Shown in pieces: positions 13,301 to 23,224 of a DNA stretch of 64,000 bases. Location of the stretch: assembly GCA_964035545.1 (NCBI GenBank), contig OZ037765.1, forward strand, positions 25,804,504 to 25,868,503. The letters run 5' to 3'. The position numbers and the translations under genes are program-made. The stretch comes from Bugula neritina. Its lineage: Eukaryota > Bryozoa > Gymnolaemata > Cheilostomatida > Bugulidae. Within the stretch, counting starts at the first letter, position 1, and every line of letters begins with the position of its first letter. A model generated the notes under the pieces. It did not search any database, was not told where the DNA came from, and worked only from the letters and a program-made list of their open reading frames with translations.

Positions 13301-16300
13301 CTATGCTTTTAAAGAGATATTTAATTATTTTTTTCAATCATCAGCTTTAGTTTAGGAATAAAGAATAATGAATAAGTTTAAACAACAAATTAAAACTTGA
13401 TATAACAACTACCTTGTATATTACAGGCAATAAAACTATGGTACTTTATTCTTTAGCAAAATCAATTGCTTACCAGATTGAAAGCTCCTATTCCCATATT
13501 GACACCACTAGAAAAATGCTCATAATCACTAAGAGTTGCCTTATCTCTACTTTCCGCTATTTTACGGCATTCTCTGAAATACAGCAGAAAGTTACTAGTT
13601 ATTGAAATATTACAGATAGTTGTTTCACTTAAAACCTAGTAGAGCAGTAAAGAAGACAATCTGTACTATAGTACTATAGTACGCATTATATTACATACAA
13701 TAAGCATTATATTACATACAGTGAGCATTATATTACATACAGTGAGCACTATATTACATACAGTAAGCACTATATTACATACAATAAGCATTATATTACA
13801 TACAGTGAGCATTATATTACATACAGTAAGCGCTATATTACATACAATAAGCATTATATTACACACAGTGAACATTATATTGGACCAAGTAGAAAATATA
13901 TAGCTAATTAGTTAAATTGAATTGAAAATGTCAGGCAAGGGTGCACACAGCATATTACATACACATACAATGCAGTGTGCTACTGTTTATACATTAAATA
14001 GTGCTTTATGTGTGGAACTAAATATTATAATATTACAAAAATGGTAACCCATTATTCAGCAGCCAAAATCTTACTGTCACTGCCAATACAGGCATTCCAA
14101 TTCAAATCTTATATTTGCTGCTTTTTACTTCTGTTAATATTTAAAAATTACTATTATATCGCATTGTGTGCATTTCCAAAAAAGCATGCACGTCTGTTAA
14201 CTGGCAATGTAGAATTAGATAAACTGTACGGATGGTTATGTAACACACTAGATTAACTTATATACATTAAAGCTGTGACCAGTGCAAGAACACAACTCCT
14301 GGTGTCAGATCCACTCACTTGTACGACTGGTAACAATGCTTGATCTTGAGGGCTCCTTTGAGGAAACTCATCAGATTCTCATCCTGAACAAAACTCAGGA
14401 CAGCTCTGAGAAGGAGAGTCTCCGCAAACACCAGCTCAGCGTGCACTTCAACTGTTGTAAATAAAATATTTTACTAGCAGTTTACTATGCATTCCTCACC
14501 CAACCTTTCAAAATATTTTAGTTTAAATTCATTTGGAAATTACTGTTAAAAGGCAGATCAAATAAGTATTATATCTCTTGGTGACTAACCCTGTCCTGGA
14601 ACATTACTAAAACATTACAAACATGAGATTTCTATTTAATGTCTAACATGTGCTATAAATACACCTAGTACTCACTTTCAGTGTATGTAGAGTATATAAC
14701 TATGTACTCACTGTCAGTGTATGTAGAGTATATAACTATGTACTCACTGTCAGTGTATGTAGAGTATATAACTATGTACTCACTGTCAGTGTATGTAGAG
14801 TATATAACTATGTACTCACTGTCAGTGTATGTAGAGTATATAACTATGTACTCACTGTCAGTGTATGTACAGTATATAACTATGTACTCACTGTCAGTAT
14901 ACGTAGAGTATATAACTATGTACTCACTGTCAGTGTATGTAGAGTATAACTATGTACTCACTGTCAGTGTATGTAGAGTCTATAACTATGTACTCACTGT
15001 CAGTGTATGTAGAGTATATAACTATGTACTCACTGTCAGTGTACGTAGAGTATATAACTATGTACTCACTGTCAGTATACGTAGAGTATATAACTATGTA
15101 CTTTCAGTGTATGTAGAGTATATAACTATGTACTCACTGTCAGTGTATGTAGAGTATATAACTATGTACTCACTGTCAGTGTATGTAGAGTATATAACTA
15201 TGTACTCACTGTCAGTGTATGTAGAGTCTATAACTATGTACTCACTGTCAGTGTATGTACAGTATATAACTATGTACTCACTGTCAGTATACGTAGAGTA
15301 TATAACTATGTACTCACTGTCAGTGTATGTAGAGTATAACTATGTACTCACTGTCAGTGTATGTAGAGTATATAACTATGTACTCACTGTCAGTGTATGT
15401 AGAGTATATAACTATGTACTCACTGTCAGTGTACGTAGAGTATATAACTATGTACTCACTGTCAGTATACGTAGAGTATATAACTATGTACTTTCAGTAT
15501 ACGTAGAGTATATAACTATGTACTCACTGTCAGTGTATGTAGAGTATATAACTATGTACTCACTGTCAGTGTATGTAGAGTATATAACTATGTACTCACT
15601 GTCAGTGTATGTAGAGTCTATAACTATGTACTCACTGTCAGTGTATGTAGAGTATATAACTATGTACTCACTGTCAGTGTATGTAGAGTATATAACTATG
15701 TACTCACTGTCAGTGTATGTAGAGTATATAACTATGTACTCACTGTCAGTGTATGTAGAGTATATAACTATGTACTCACTGTCAGTATACGTAGAGTATA
15801 TAACTATGTACTCACTGTCAGTGTATGTAGAGTATATAACTATGTACTCACTGTCAGTGTATGTAGAGTATATAACTATGTACTCACTGTCAGTGTATGT
15901 AGAGTAGTCAATCTTGTGTGAGATCTGCTTTAGAGTATCATACATGGTGTGCTTCTTCCTCAGAGAATGAGCCAAGTTTATGGACCTCTTAGTAGACTGA
16001 ATAGCAGCTTCTATGTCCGGCTGTTGAATGTTGGATATATTATGAGATGAATGAGCAAAGATTTATAATAATGAAACACAAACATGTTTATAATATTATT
16101 ACAAAGAAATATGAGAAAATATGTTGATATAACAAGAAAATAAATAGCAAGTTTGAACATAAAATGGTTTACATTTACTAGATTTGTTCAGCTCAGCAAA
16201 GTTCAATTATTCTTCAAGCTAAAAGTATCTAAGCTTTTTCCATGTCCTCAAAAGACACACAATAAGGGTTTTCATATTAAAAGTAATGTATGATAAATCT

Positions 16301-18383
16301 GAATAGTGATAAAACAGCTAAAAACATCATGCTTAATTTCACTGTAAGTTTTAGGATAAATATAACATGAAACATTCTAAAAATATACTTGTGTTCATAC
16401 ACACTAGATCTTGTGCATACATAGTAAACCAATAAACCAATAAAATTTACCATTAATATAATTCTATAATTGAATACTATCAATGAAAACACACCAATGC
16501 TGCGCAGAACAGTAGAGTTTTTATTAGTAATCCAAAGTGAACTTTTAGTAAAAATTGTTCTATTCTAAGATATTATACCTTTTCAAAGCTAAGCATGGCT
16601 TGCATGTATAGCAGCGTGGTATGTGCAAGAGAGTGGTACATGCTGCTATCTATCCTATAATGAATAGAATGGAAATTAAGCAAAGCAACTTTAAGCAAGG
16701 GTACTAATATGAAATACATTTCCTGAGTAGAGATGGATTGTCATCTAAGCATGACAACAGAAGCTAACATATTATTATGATTGAATCCAACGAGAGAGGC
16801 ATAAGATATACACACTGCATACAGGCACATTACAAGCTTCGTTCATTTAAAATTTTAGTGTATAACAAGCAGAGAAAGTATATTAATACTAACCACGGCT
16901 CCATGCGTTTGATAGCCTCCTCAAACCTATTGTTGAGAAACAGATTGAGTGCAGCTTTAGCATCACAAATAGAGACAGCCAAGTCCATTTCACTCGCCCT
17001 TTAAAGTAAAACACACAAAAGATGACAGACTATCTGTTTCATACTTATAGCACTATGAGTACAGGCTTAGAGAGAAATACCATCTCTTACTGCTGTGAAT
17101 GAGCTGCCTCCCCATCATCTAAATCCGAGAGACACTCCACAGAAAGCAGAGAATCCATGTGACTGTGTAGTGTGTTCTTTCAACGAGCACAAACATTGAA
17201 TGACATAAATTTACTTAAGTACTAACCTTCATAGCAGAGTCTAGGCAGCTAGCTAATCAATACTATATATTCACAACACTGCCTACACAATATAGGGTGG
17301 CTATAATTAATCCATTTAGTAGAAGCTTTGTAATGCAATTTAATGCAACAATTCCCACAAGTAATTAAATTGACATAATATAACTAAGCATTTATAGAAA
17401 AATAAGCAGAGTGTAGCCTAACATCAAACAATCTACTGGCTATTGACCAAAGATTATACAACCGTGTAATTGCATAGAGATGCTAAAAGTATTACAATAT
17501 TATGCTGACAGTTTCAACAAAGGATAAGTTTCAAAGTCCTAACACTCAATGTCATAGTATAACTATATATTATATAAAAGTAGCAAGCGTAGTTGTTAAA
17601 TCTTTAATTCAGAAAACAAAACATTAGCAAAACAATTTTTTGACATTAGATTATAAAACTAAAGACCAAGTATTACAGAGAATGCAAATATTAAAAACAA
17701 GGCCAGTGTAAAAATTACATCTTCTGGCACTTAACAGAGCATTTAGCACGTTTACAACAGTAAAAATTGGAAACTGTGACTCTTAACAAAAAAATTTGTG
17801 TTGAACATAAAAATTTTTACATTTCAACTACAATATTTTTAGCTTACCGAACTGTATCTTCAGCATCTTCGAATATCTGAAAGTTAATAGTTCAAAGCAT
17901 TATAAGCAATTTGACTGCAAATTGAAATATTTTATATAACATAGCATAGTCCACAGTGTTATATTTGAGCTATGATAGTAAATACTGCAACATGGCCTTA
18001 ATCATGCACGATACCCTAAATTGCACCAACATGAATTGTATACTGGAAAACTAGTTTGTTTTAATGAGAGTCCAAAAAAGTTACAGGCACCTCAACTTTT
18101 TCTAATTTTTTATGGAAAAAAATGAACTGTGAATTTTACTGGCATAATTCTCAAATGAAATTTATGCTGAAAAAATTAAACATACCTTATATTTCAGATG
18201 AAATTAAACATGTATAAAATAAATGCAAATTATCAAAAACATATTTACACAGAGTTATGAGTTTTATAGTTTTATCTAGTAGGAATCGTATACAAGTAAG
18301 TAAATTTAAAATGGATGTAGTAGAGCACCTACTTCCTCATCGTCATCTGACAGTTCAGGATCAATATTAGAGGCACTGGCCAT
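4346..18383 (-). CDS. TTC39: TTC39 family (DUF3808/IML2-like TPR protein), complete, 16 exons
   Basis: Coding exons in order: 18333-18383, 17848-17876, 16894-16998, 16579-16654, 15888-16020, 14319-14451, 13474-13573, 13004-13069, 12359-12470, 7443-7510, 6816-7123, 6341-6458, 5435-5578, 5160-5329, 4648-4764, 4346-4454. All borders are GT-AG and phases match, giving 612 residues, a normal length for TTC39A/B/C. Family landmarks in order: LNLFLNNRFEEAI, SSMYHSLAHTTLLYMQA, FVQDENLMSFLKGALKI, LPARVLKLLEFVGFSGNR, ILGTGEGDI, SALFLFFHGRI, FHHICYWELMWCYAYK, AGKSLPIEKFALKK, MIYVWNGFSIIGK. The family carries TPRs and is related to yeast Iml2; its biochemical role is poorly known, with TTC39B linked to lipid metabolism. 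The orthologue (A, B or C) is not assigned. Intron 9 holds an antisense caspase gene, and the exon 5 donor lies in a minisatellite. Confidence 0.93.
8343..10833 (+). CDS. caspase-like cysteine protease with repeat-expanded linker, nested in TTC39 intron 9
   Basis: Exon 1 (8343-9170) ends ...GGKD at a GTAAGA donor; exon 2 (9964-10833) starts in phase 0 with IIIIIDACQEN; the protein is 565 residues. The N-terminal third has ankyrin-like helices (GRNFLMLAIIHEKKEAV, DRNNVLQLALLYQ). From about residue 178 a caspase p20 fold is readable: AIIFYNDVYENERNARSLDE, RGFYVEHW, the catalytic His244 in LTHG (usually SHG) and Cys284 in DACQE (usually QACRG). Residues 286-463 are a Glu/Arg/Gly repeat. A p10-like part follows from about 481 (VHLLITSSKG, AWGENFITPLVKHL, TILRSAS). 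There is no Asp between D282 and the p10 part, so classical cleavage of the linker after Asp looks impossible. Its role is unknown; a cell-death or immune protease is an inference. It could be inactive. Confidence 0.8.
10001..10511. repeat. in-frame polypurine minisatellite in the caspase linker
   Basis: The plus strand is almost only A and G for about 510 bases. The commonest unit is 27 bp (GAGGAAGGAGAGAGAGGACA then GAGAGTA), encoding EEGERGQRV, mixed with shorter in-frame variants (ERGEEG, EERERGQRV). Units are multiples of 3, so copy-number change keeps the caspase frame. Extreme strand asymmetry and mirror symmetry would permit triplex (H-DNA) structures. Confidence 0.9.
10834..12358. other. 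rest of TTC39 intron 9 downstream of the caspase gene
   Basis: AT-rich non-coding DNA. Several AATAAA hexamers between 11150 and 11400 could end the caspase transcript. I see no further exon on either strand. Confidence 0.5.
12745..12918 (-). mobile_element. tRNA-derived SINE, copy 1
   Basis: Read on the minus strand, the head has a pol III A box (TGGTCTAGAGG) and B box (GGTTCCATTCC) about 40 bases apart in a tRNA-like frame (GGTTAGAGCGCTGG...). It is followed by a core GTGATGGTAGAAAAAGCATC, CAGTCATAA, and a tail CATCAGGGGGTTTCTCATGG. The same head, core and tail recur at 21831-21992. It sits in TTC39 intron 8, in the same sense as the gene. Confidence 0.75.
13681..13880. repeat. 21-bp minisatellite (about 9 units)
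   Basis: Units of the form GCATTATATTACATACAGTGA, with ACAATAA/ACAGTAA variants, repeat head to tail. The array starts about 110 bases on the intron side of the TTC39 exon 7 acceptor. Open frames on both strands here are products of the 21-bp period. Confidence 0.9.
14669..15906. repeat. 36-bp minisatellite spanning the TTC39 exon 5 donor site
   Basis: About 34 units, mostly 36 bp; a few are 34 bp (TA lost) or 32 bp (CACTG shortened). On the minus (TTC39) strand a standard unit is GTGAGTACATAGTTATA followed by TACTCTACATACACTGACA. The second part is identical to the last 19 bases of exon 5 and the first part is the start of the intron, so each standard unit carries a consensus donor GTGAGT. 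A block of about 11 units (390 bp) is itself duplicated: the marker GTGTATGTAC occurs at 14861 and 15251. Confidence 0.95.
17091..17158 (-). CDS. TTC39: candidate alternative first coding exon of TTC39
   Basis: An ATG at 17158-17156 opens a 22-codon frame, MDSLLSVECLSDLDDGEAAH then SQ, ending at a GTAAGA donor in phase 2. This is the phase exon 3 (16894-16998) needs, and the joint codon CA|G encodes Gln. The annotated exons 1-2 also reach exon 3 in phase 2. Both starts give short acidic N-termini (LSDDDEE versus LSDLDD), which suggests two promoters and two N-terminal isoforms. Transcript evidence is lacking. Confidence 0.55.
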
Positions 18384-19931
18384 CTAAAGAAACATATATA
18401 ATATTAAGCACTTTAAAATAATATTTGCAGTGTTATCAGGCTAAAAGTAATGAGCTATCATAAAATTGAGCTTATTATTATGATTACTTGAAAAAATCAA
18501 AAGCCCAATAAAAAGTTTCTGACTACATTAATATTATTGCTATTATTTTTATTATATTCTACATACTTTATATTATTGTTAGAATTTTAAAACATGGAAA
18601 ACATAGTAATTACAACAAGATATAAAACATAAAGATATTGAATAAAGTCACCTGAAGGTAACAAATAAAAGCCTCTAAACCTGATGAGTTGAAGAAAAAA
18701 AACTTTACATTGGATATAATCTTACAAAGGAAGAGGACTAGTTTCAATGGTAATCATTAGAATATTACAAACTGCTGAGAAAAAATATTTTTCAAATCAA
18801 ATCTAATGTAAAAATAAAATGACAATTATTGATTGAATCACTAACAAGCAGAAATCCAATCACAAGTAACAAAACCACAATGTCAACAAATATAAAGATG
18901 AACATGTACACTTCTGTCTTATAAAGTTTTATTTCGATATGGATCAGTGAAAACATATTCATGTTTATACTGCTACATCCTAAGATCAGTCTGCAGCTAC
19001 AGAAGCAAACAAATAAAGCAGTTAAGAGATTCAGTGCAACTTTTGCTACCTTAACCTTTCAGTTGGGAACACAACTCCAGTAAGTTGTATAGTCTACACT
19101 CTGTAGCTTCTTTAAATGTTTTATTGTAAGTGTATAAAATACTAACTACAAAATTTACATGTCTGTTTATAGCTAGAGAGATTCTGTCTGTAAATTAGAA
19201 GGGGAAATGTGATTTTTATGTAAGTTAGTATAAATGGCTAACAAGTGTACCCAACTACTGTTGGCGCTTAAAAACAATTGTGTGATAAAGGTAGCATGCA
19301 CATGCATTATTGCATAATAAACCATAAGTTACATTATAATGTGAGGAATTAATATTAAAAAACTAAACAGCTAAGTGAAAACCAGTAAGGTTATTTCATA
19401 ATATGATGATCACTATGTCAACTATAATTCTGGCTATCGTAACTTTCACTTATTATTGAAAATATATGATATCATTTTATTAAATTTGAAATCAATACAT
19501 TAAAAACAAATCTCAAAATGCCAATATGAACATCAATATGAATATGAGTATAATTAAAATTATTAAATTATTAATAGTCTCAATGAGTTGATAAATTCAT
19601 CATTATGATTTATGATGAACATTCAGTTTTACATAGAATGATTGATTAATGATATTTATATCAAATTCAATATCACAATAATAGTGATATTATGATTGAG
19701 TATTATATTTTTAATATATCATATATATTTATGAACATCAAATTCAGGATGAATGAATAAGTCAATCTTCTACGCGAACAGGACAAAGTGAAGGTAGGTG
19801 AGAAAAAAATGAATGAATAATTTAATATCAACATTTTTACGAGTATGATATTGATTATCAATTACATGAATGACCACCATCATCAGCAATATGGACAGTA
19901 TCAGTAGAACTAGTTAAGTGATAAGCTTAGC

Positions 19932-19997
19932 AGTACTACTACTAGCACTACTGCTACTACTACTACTGCTACTGCCACCGCTACTACCACTACTACC

Positions 19998-20039
<42 letters not shown>

Positions 20040-20040
20040 G
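19932..20040. repeat. TAC triplet tract
   Basis: About 110 bases of CTA/TAC triplets with interspersed GCT and CCA, ending in about ten nearly pure TAC units. Untranscribed as far as I can tell. Confidence 0.9.
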
Positions 20041-20579
20041 TACAAGTACTAGCTATTACTCATTAGTCCTACTCCTAGGCAGTAAGATCCCAACTACTAC
20101 TAGACCGTAAAATTTACATTTTGGAAAAACTATAAGAATAAAAACGTTATCCGTTGTAGTCAACGTAATAATATTTGACATAATGATAAATATCAGTAAC
20201 TGCAACTGTAAGACTAACTGAGTATCATAATTGATAACATTAATATAAAAGTAAATAATAATCATAATGTCAATGATAACCAAATTTAAATTATCAATAT
20301 CAATATGAATAATAATATTATTAATTTATTAATATAAATATCATATATTTATATTTTTGATAAAGATAATCAGTATCACTATTCACCATTAAAAGCAAAA
20401 AACCTAATCTGTAATCATAATTGCAGTAGTGAATAAAAATCATATAATATGACTTCCACTCACAGCCCAAGAAAAAAATGATAATCAGAATATTGATTTT
20501 TAATTTAAATTTATGAAAATATCAATTACAAATGAACTAATTGCCAAAACAAGCCCAGGATTGTGGATCTGTTCTATAA

Positions 20580-20710
20580 ACAGCTTCAAGTTGGGGGTAA
20601 ATAAAGCTAGTAGCTTAAAGTTTTCAAGTTTAAAGTTGGGGTCTACTAAGACCCTCAACTTCAAACTTGAGAATCCTAGACTACTATACTCATTCACTCC
20701 ATACCTGGAG
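20580..20710. repeat. imperfect inverted repeat, arms about 50 bp
   Basis: The left arm (TCAAGTTTAAAGTTGGGGTC) and the right arm (GACCCTCAACTTCAAACTTG, read as printed) are complementary with a few mismatches around a short TACTAA centre; pairing continues outward to about 50 bases per arm. Both strands therefore show similar open frames, which I regard as artefacts. Confidence 0.7.
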
Positions 20711-21830
20711 ATGCCTATAAAACTATTCATTTACGATATTGACCGAGACAAAAAACCTAACTATTATTAGAACGGTAGCTTGCGGGTTTCTCGAAATTTT
20801 TCAATAAAACTAATCTTAACAAGCCTTAGGGCTTAAACTTGAATAAATGCTTTGTATCTGACTCACTCAGATGCTAAAGTTCAATGTTATAGAACTTCAC
20901 ACTACAGTAGGATTTAATTTTAATACTTACCAGTTACACCCATTGAACTATAATTTCATTTCAGTGCTTACACCCTTCACCTGACCTTATTTCAATTTGT
21001 GATCTCTAGGCCTTTGTAGTTTATGTAAACAACTATATTGATATAAAGCGTTAGAATAACAGTCGGCAGCTCAATTAAAATTAAATTGTGTTTCAATTTG
21101 AATTTCAATTTGTAATCAACATCATTATGATTATGATAATGATTAGGATATTCAATTTCATATTCATATTGAAATTGTGATATTGATCATCATTGTTCAT
21201 TGGGATTATCATAAACGTAAAGTGATTATGATAAAGTGATTCTTATTGTCATTATGATCATGATGATCACAATGAAGAATGATAATTTACATTATCATTA
21301 TGATAAAGTGATTATGACTATGAGTATGACTCAATGAGTAGCCTACTCAGCAAGAGTCATGATGATAATGATCAAGTAATGATGATTATCGATTAGACTA
21401 TATCAATATGGTTTATTACGATATCTACTTATAGTCTCGTGCTAAGTCAGATAGTCATAGTGATACTGATCCTCATAGTCATACTGATACTGATAGTGAT
21501 ACTTATGAATTATGAGTGGTGACAAAAACTGCCACTGGTACAGTAATACTCTACTGATGCTTGTACCCATGCCATAGACCTTGGTGATAGTGTTACGCTC
21601 AATCTCTTAGCCATACTGCAGTGATACTGAGTCTGATCACCGAGTCATATTCAATGTGATAATTGTACTGATATCTATACTCATTACTCATACTGTCACT
21701 AAATCTGATGGTTAGTTATACTCGTACTTTAATTAACACGAATAATCATAGTGATCATCATTATGATAGTCATACTCACTTACACTCACACTCTCATGCA
21801 AGTTTATAATCACTATCCCTGTGAGAAAAC

Positions 21831-21992
21831 CTCTGATGGAAAAGGGTTTTTGTTGATTTGAGCTAAGAACTCATTAAGATGAGGCACAAGAGCAATTATG
21901 ACTGGATGCTCTTCCTAACATCACCAATGGCATTTGTCCGGGCTCGAACTCATAACTTCGTGCTTACTACCTCTAGATCACGGCTGCTCACT
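21831..21992 (-). mobile_element. tRNA-derived SINE, copy 2
   Basis: On the minus strand: A-box-like TGATCTAGAGG, B box AGTTCGAGCCC, then the shared core (TTGGTGATGTTAGGAAGAGC, ATCCAGTCATAA) and tail (CATCAGAGGTTTTCTCAC). It diverges from copy 1 in many positions, so it is an older or different subfamily member. Confidence 0.7.
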
Positions 21993-23224
21993 GTGATAGT
22001 AATACTCATAAACAATAGTCAATCATAGTGATCTCATACTGATGATAATTGGTACTACTTATGCGATCACACAATTATTGGTTGTGATGATCATTATCGT
22101 AATGATCATGATGATACATTTTGGTATAATAATTTTGATTTGTTTTACAATTTACCTATACTTATGCTTTCAGTAATAGTTACACTTGACTTACAGTATA
22201 AGCTGAAATAACCTAAGACTTTAAGTTTAACACTAATATATAAGTTTACTTATAATTATAATTTTAAGTCACTGTGATTGTAGGTGTATCACGATCATCT
22301 TATAAGGTTAGGTGTCCTACTTTTTAATAATTAACATTAAAATTAAATGCAACAGTAATAAGTAAATGTCATTGCATTTGTATACTCGTGAAAGATATCA
22401 TTACAGAGCCAGTAGTGATGCTGATAACTTGAGTAAAACAAATGAAGCTGTTCATGTTGGTTGTTGTGTAATTTCAATTATATCTTAGCAATTTCTAAGT
22501 ATTAGATCTGCCCAACATAATTATTTAAGATTGCTGTAATAGTTATAATAATAACCTTAGAACTTAGAGCACTTACAGTTTATCAATACTAATTATTATT
22601 CTATTTATGGCTACTATATTTATTAACTGTAGTGAAACAATGAAATATCAAATGTGTTTATGCATATATACACATGCATATACATGCATATTTGTAGAAT
22701 ATTATACATACACGAACGCAGATACACACATTATTTATATATGTGTGTGCTTGCGTGCGTGTTTATATGATGGCACATAGAAATATGCATATATATTTAT
22801 GTATGCCTAGTTTCCTTGCAGTCGAATAAATATGTGAACTGTAAAAAGTTGAGACTCTTTGATGCTAGTAGAACAATAGCAAAAATTATCATCAATGCAT
22901 GGTGCATGTCATTCTCTCAATCATCAGTTGCAACAACATTTCTACAGCTGTTTGTTATAAAAGGGATTGTGTTCAATGGCATTTTCCCAATTTGAAAAGA
23001 GTAGCTTCAACTAGTAAAGACAGAAAAGTGAATTCAATTCCTTTGAGTGATATTACATCAAGAAGTTAATTTCTTTTTGGTCTGTCGAAACTTGTTTGAA
23101 TGTCTTTGCAACTATTAGAAAGTTATTTCCTGGTTCCTGACTTAGTTTAACTAATTAGTGATTGGAATTCTAACATTTTGTCTTAAACATTGTATAATAT
23201 CGTGTAAATAAATGAGTATTGCAG

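Larger units (their letters stand above)
18384..23224. other. repeat-rich intergenic DNA between divergent TTC39 and SLC38A9
   Basis: No gene seen. It should contain both promoters. Contents: scrambled ATCATNATGAT-type sequence (19.5-22.1 kb), a TAC/CCA triplet tract, an inverted repeat at 20580-20710, a SINE, and alternating TG/TA sequence near 22.66-22.8 kb. The bases before 23225 (...TATTGCAG) look like a splice acceptor, so SLC38A9 probably has a 5' non-coding exon in this stretch. Confidence 0.5.

Noticed and set aside
14669-15906. CRISPR-like array
   Set aside because: Units are contiguous with no unique spacers, in a eukaryotic gene; a minisatellite.
14681-15907. 408-codon plus-strand open frame with YVEYITMYSLSV repeats
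   Set aside because: A by-product of the 36-bp repeat, antisense to TTC39, with frame changes at the 34- and 32-bp units.
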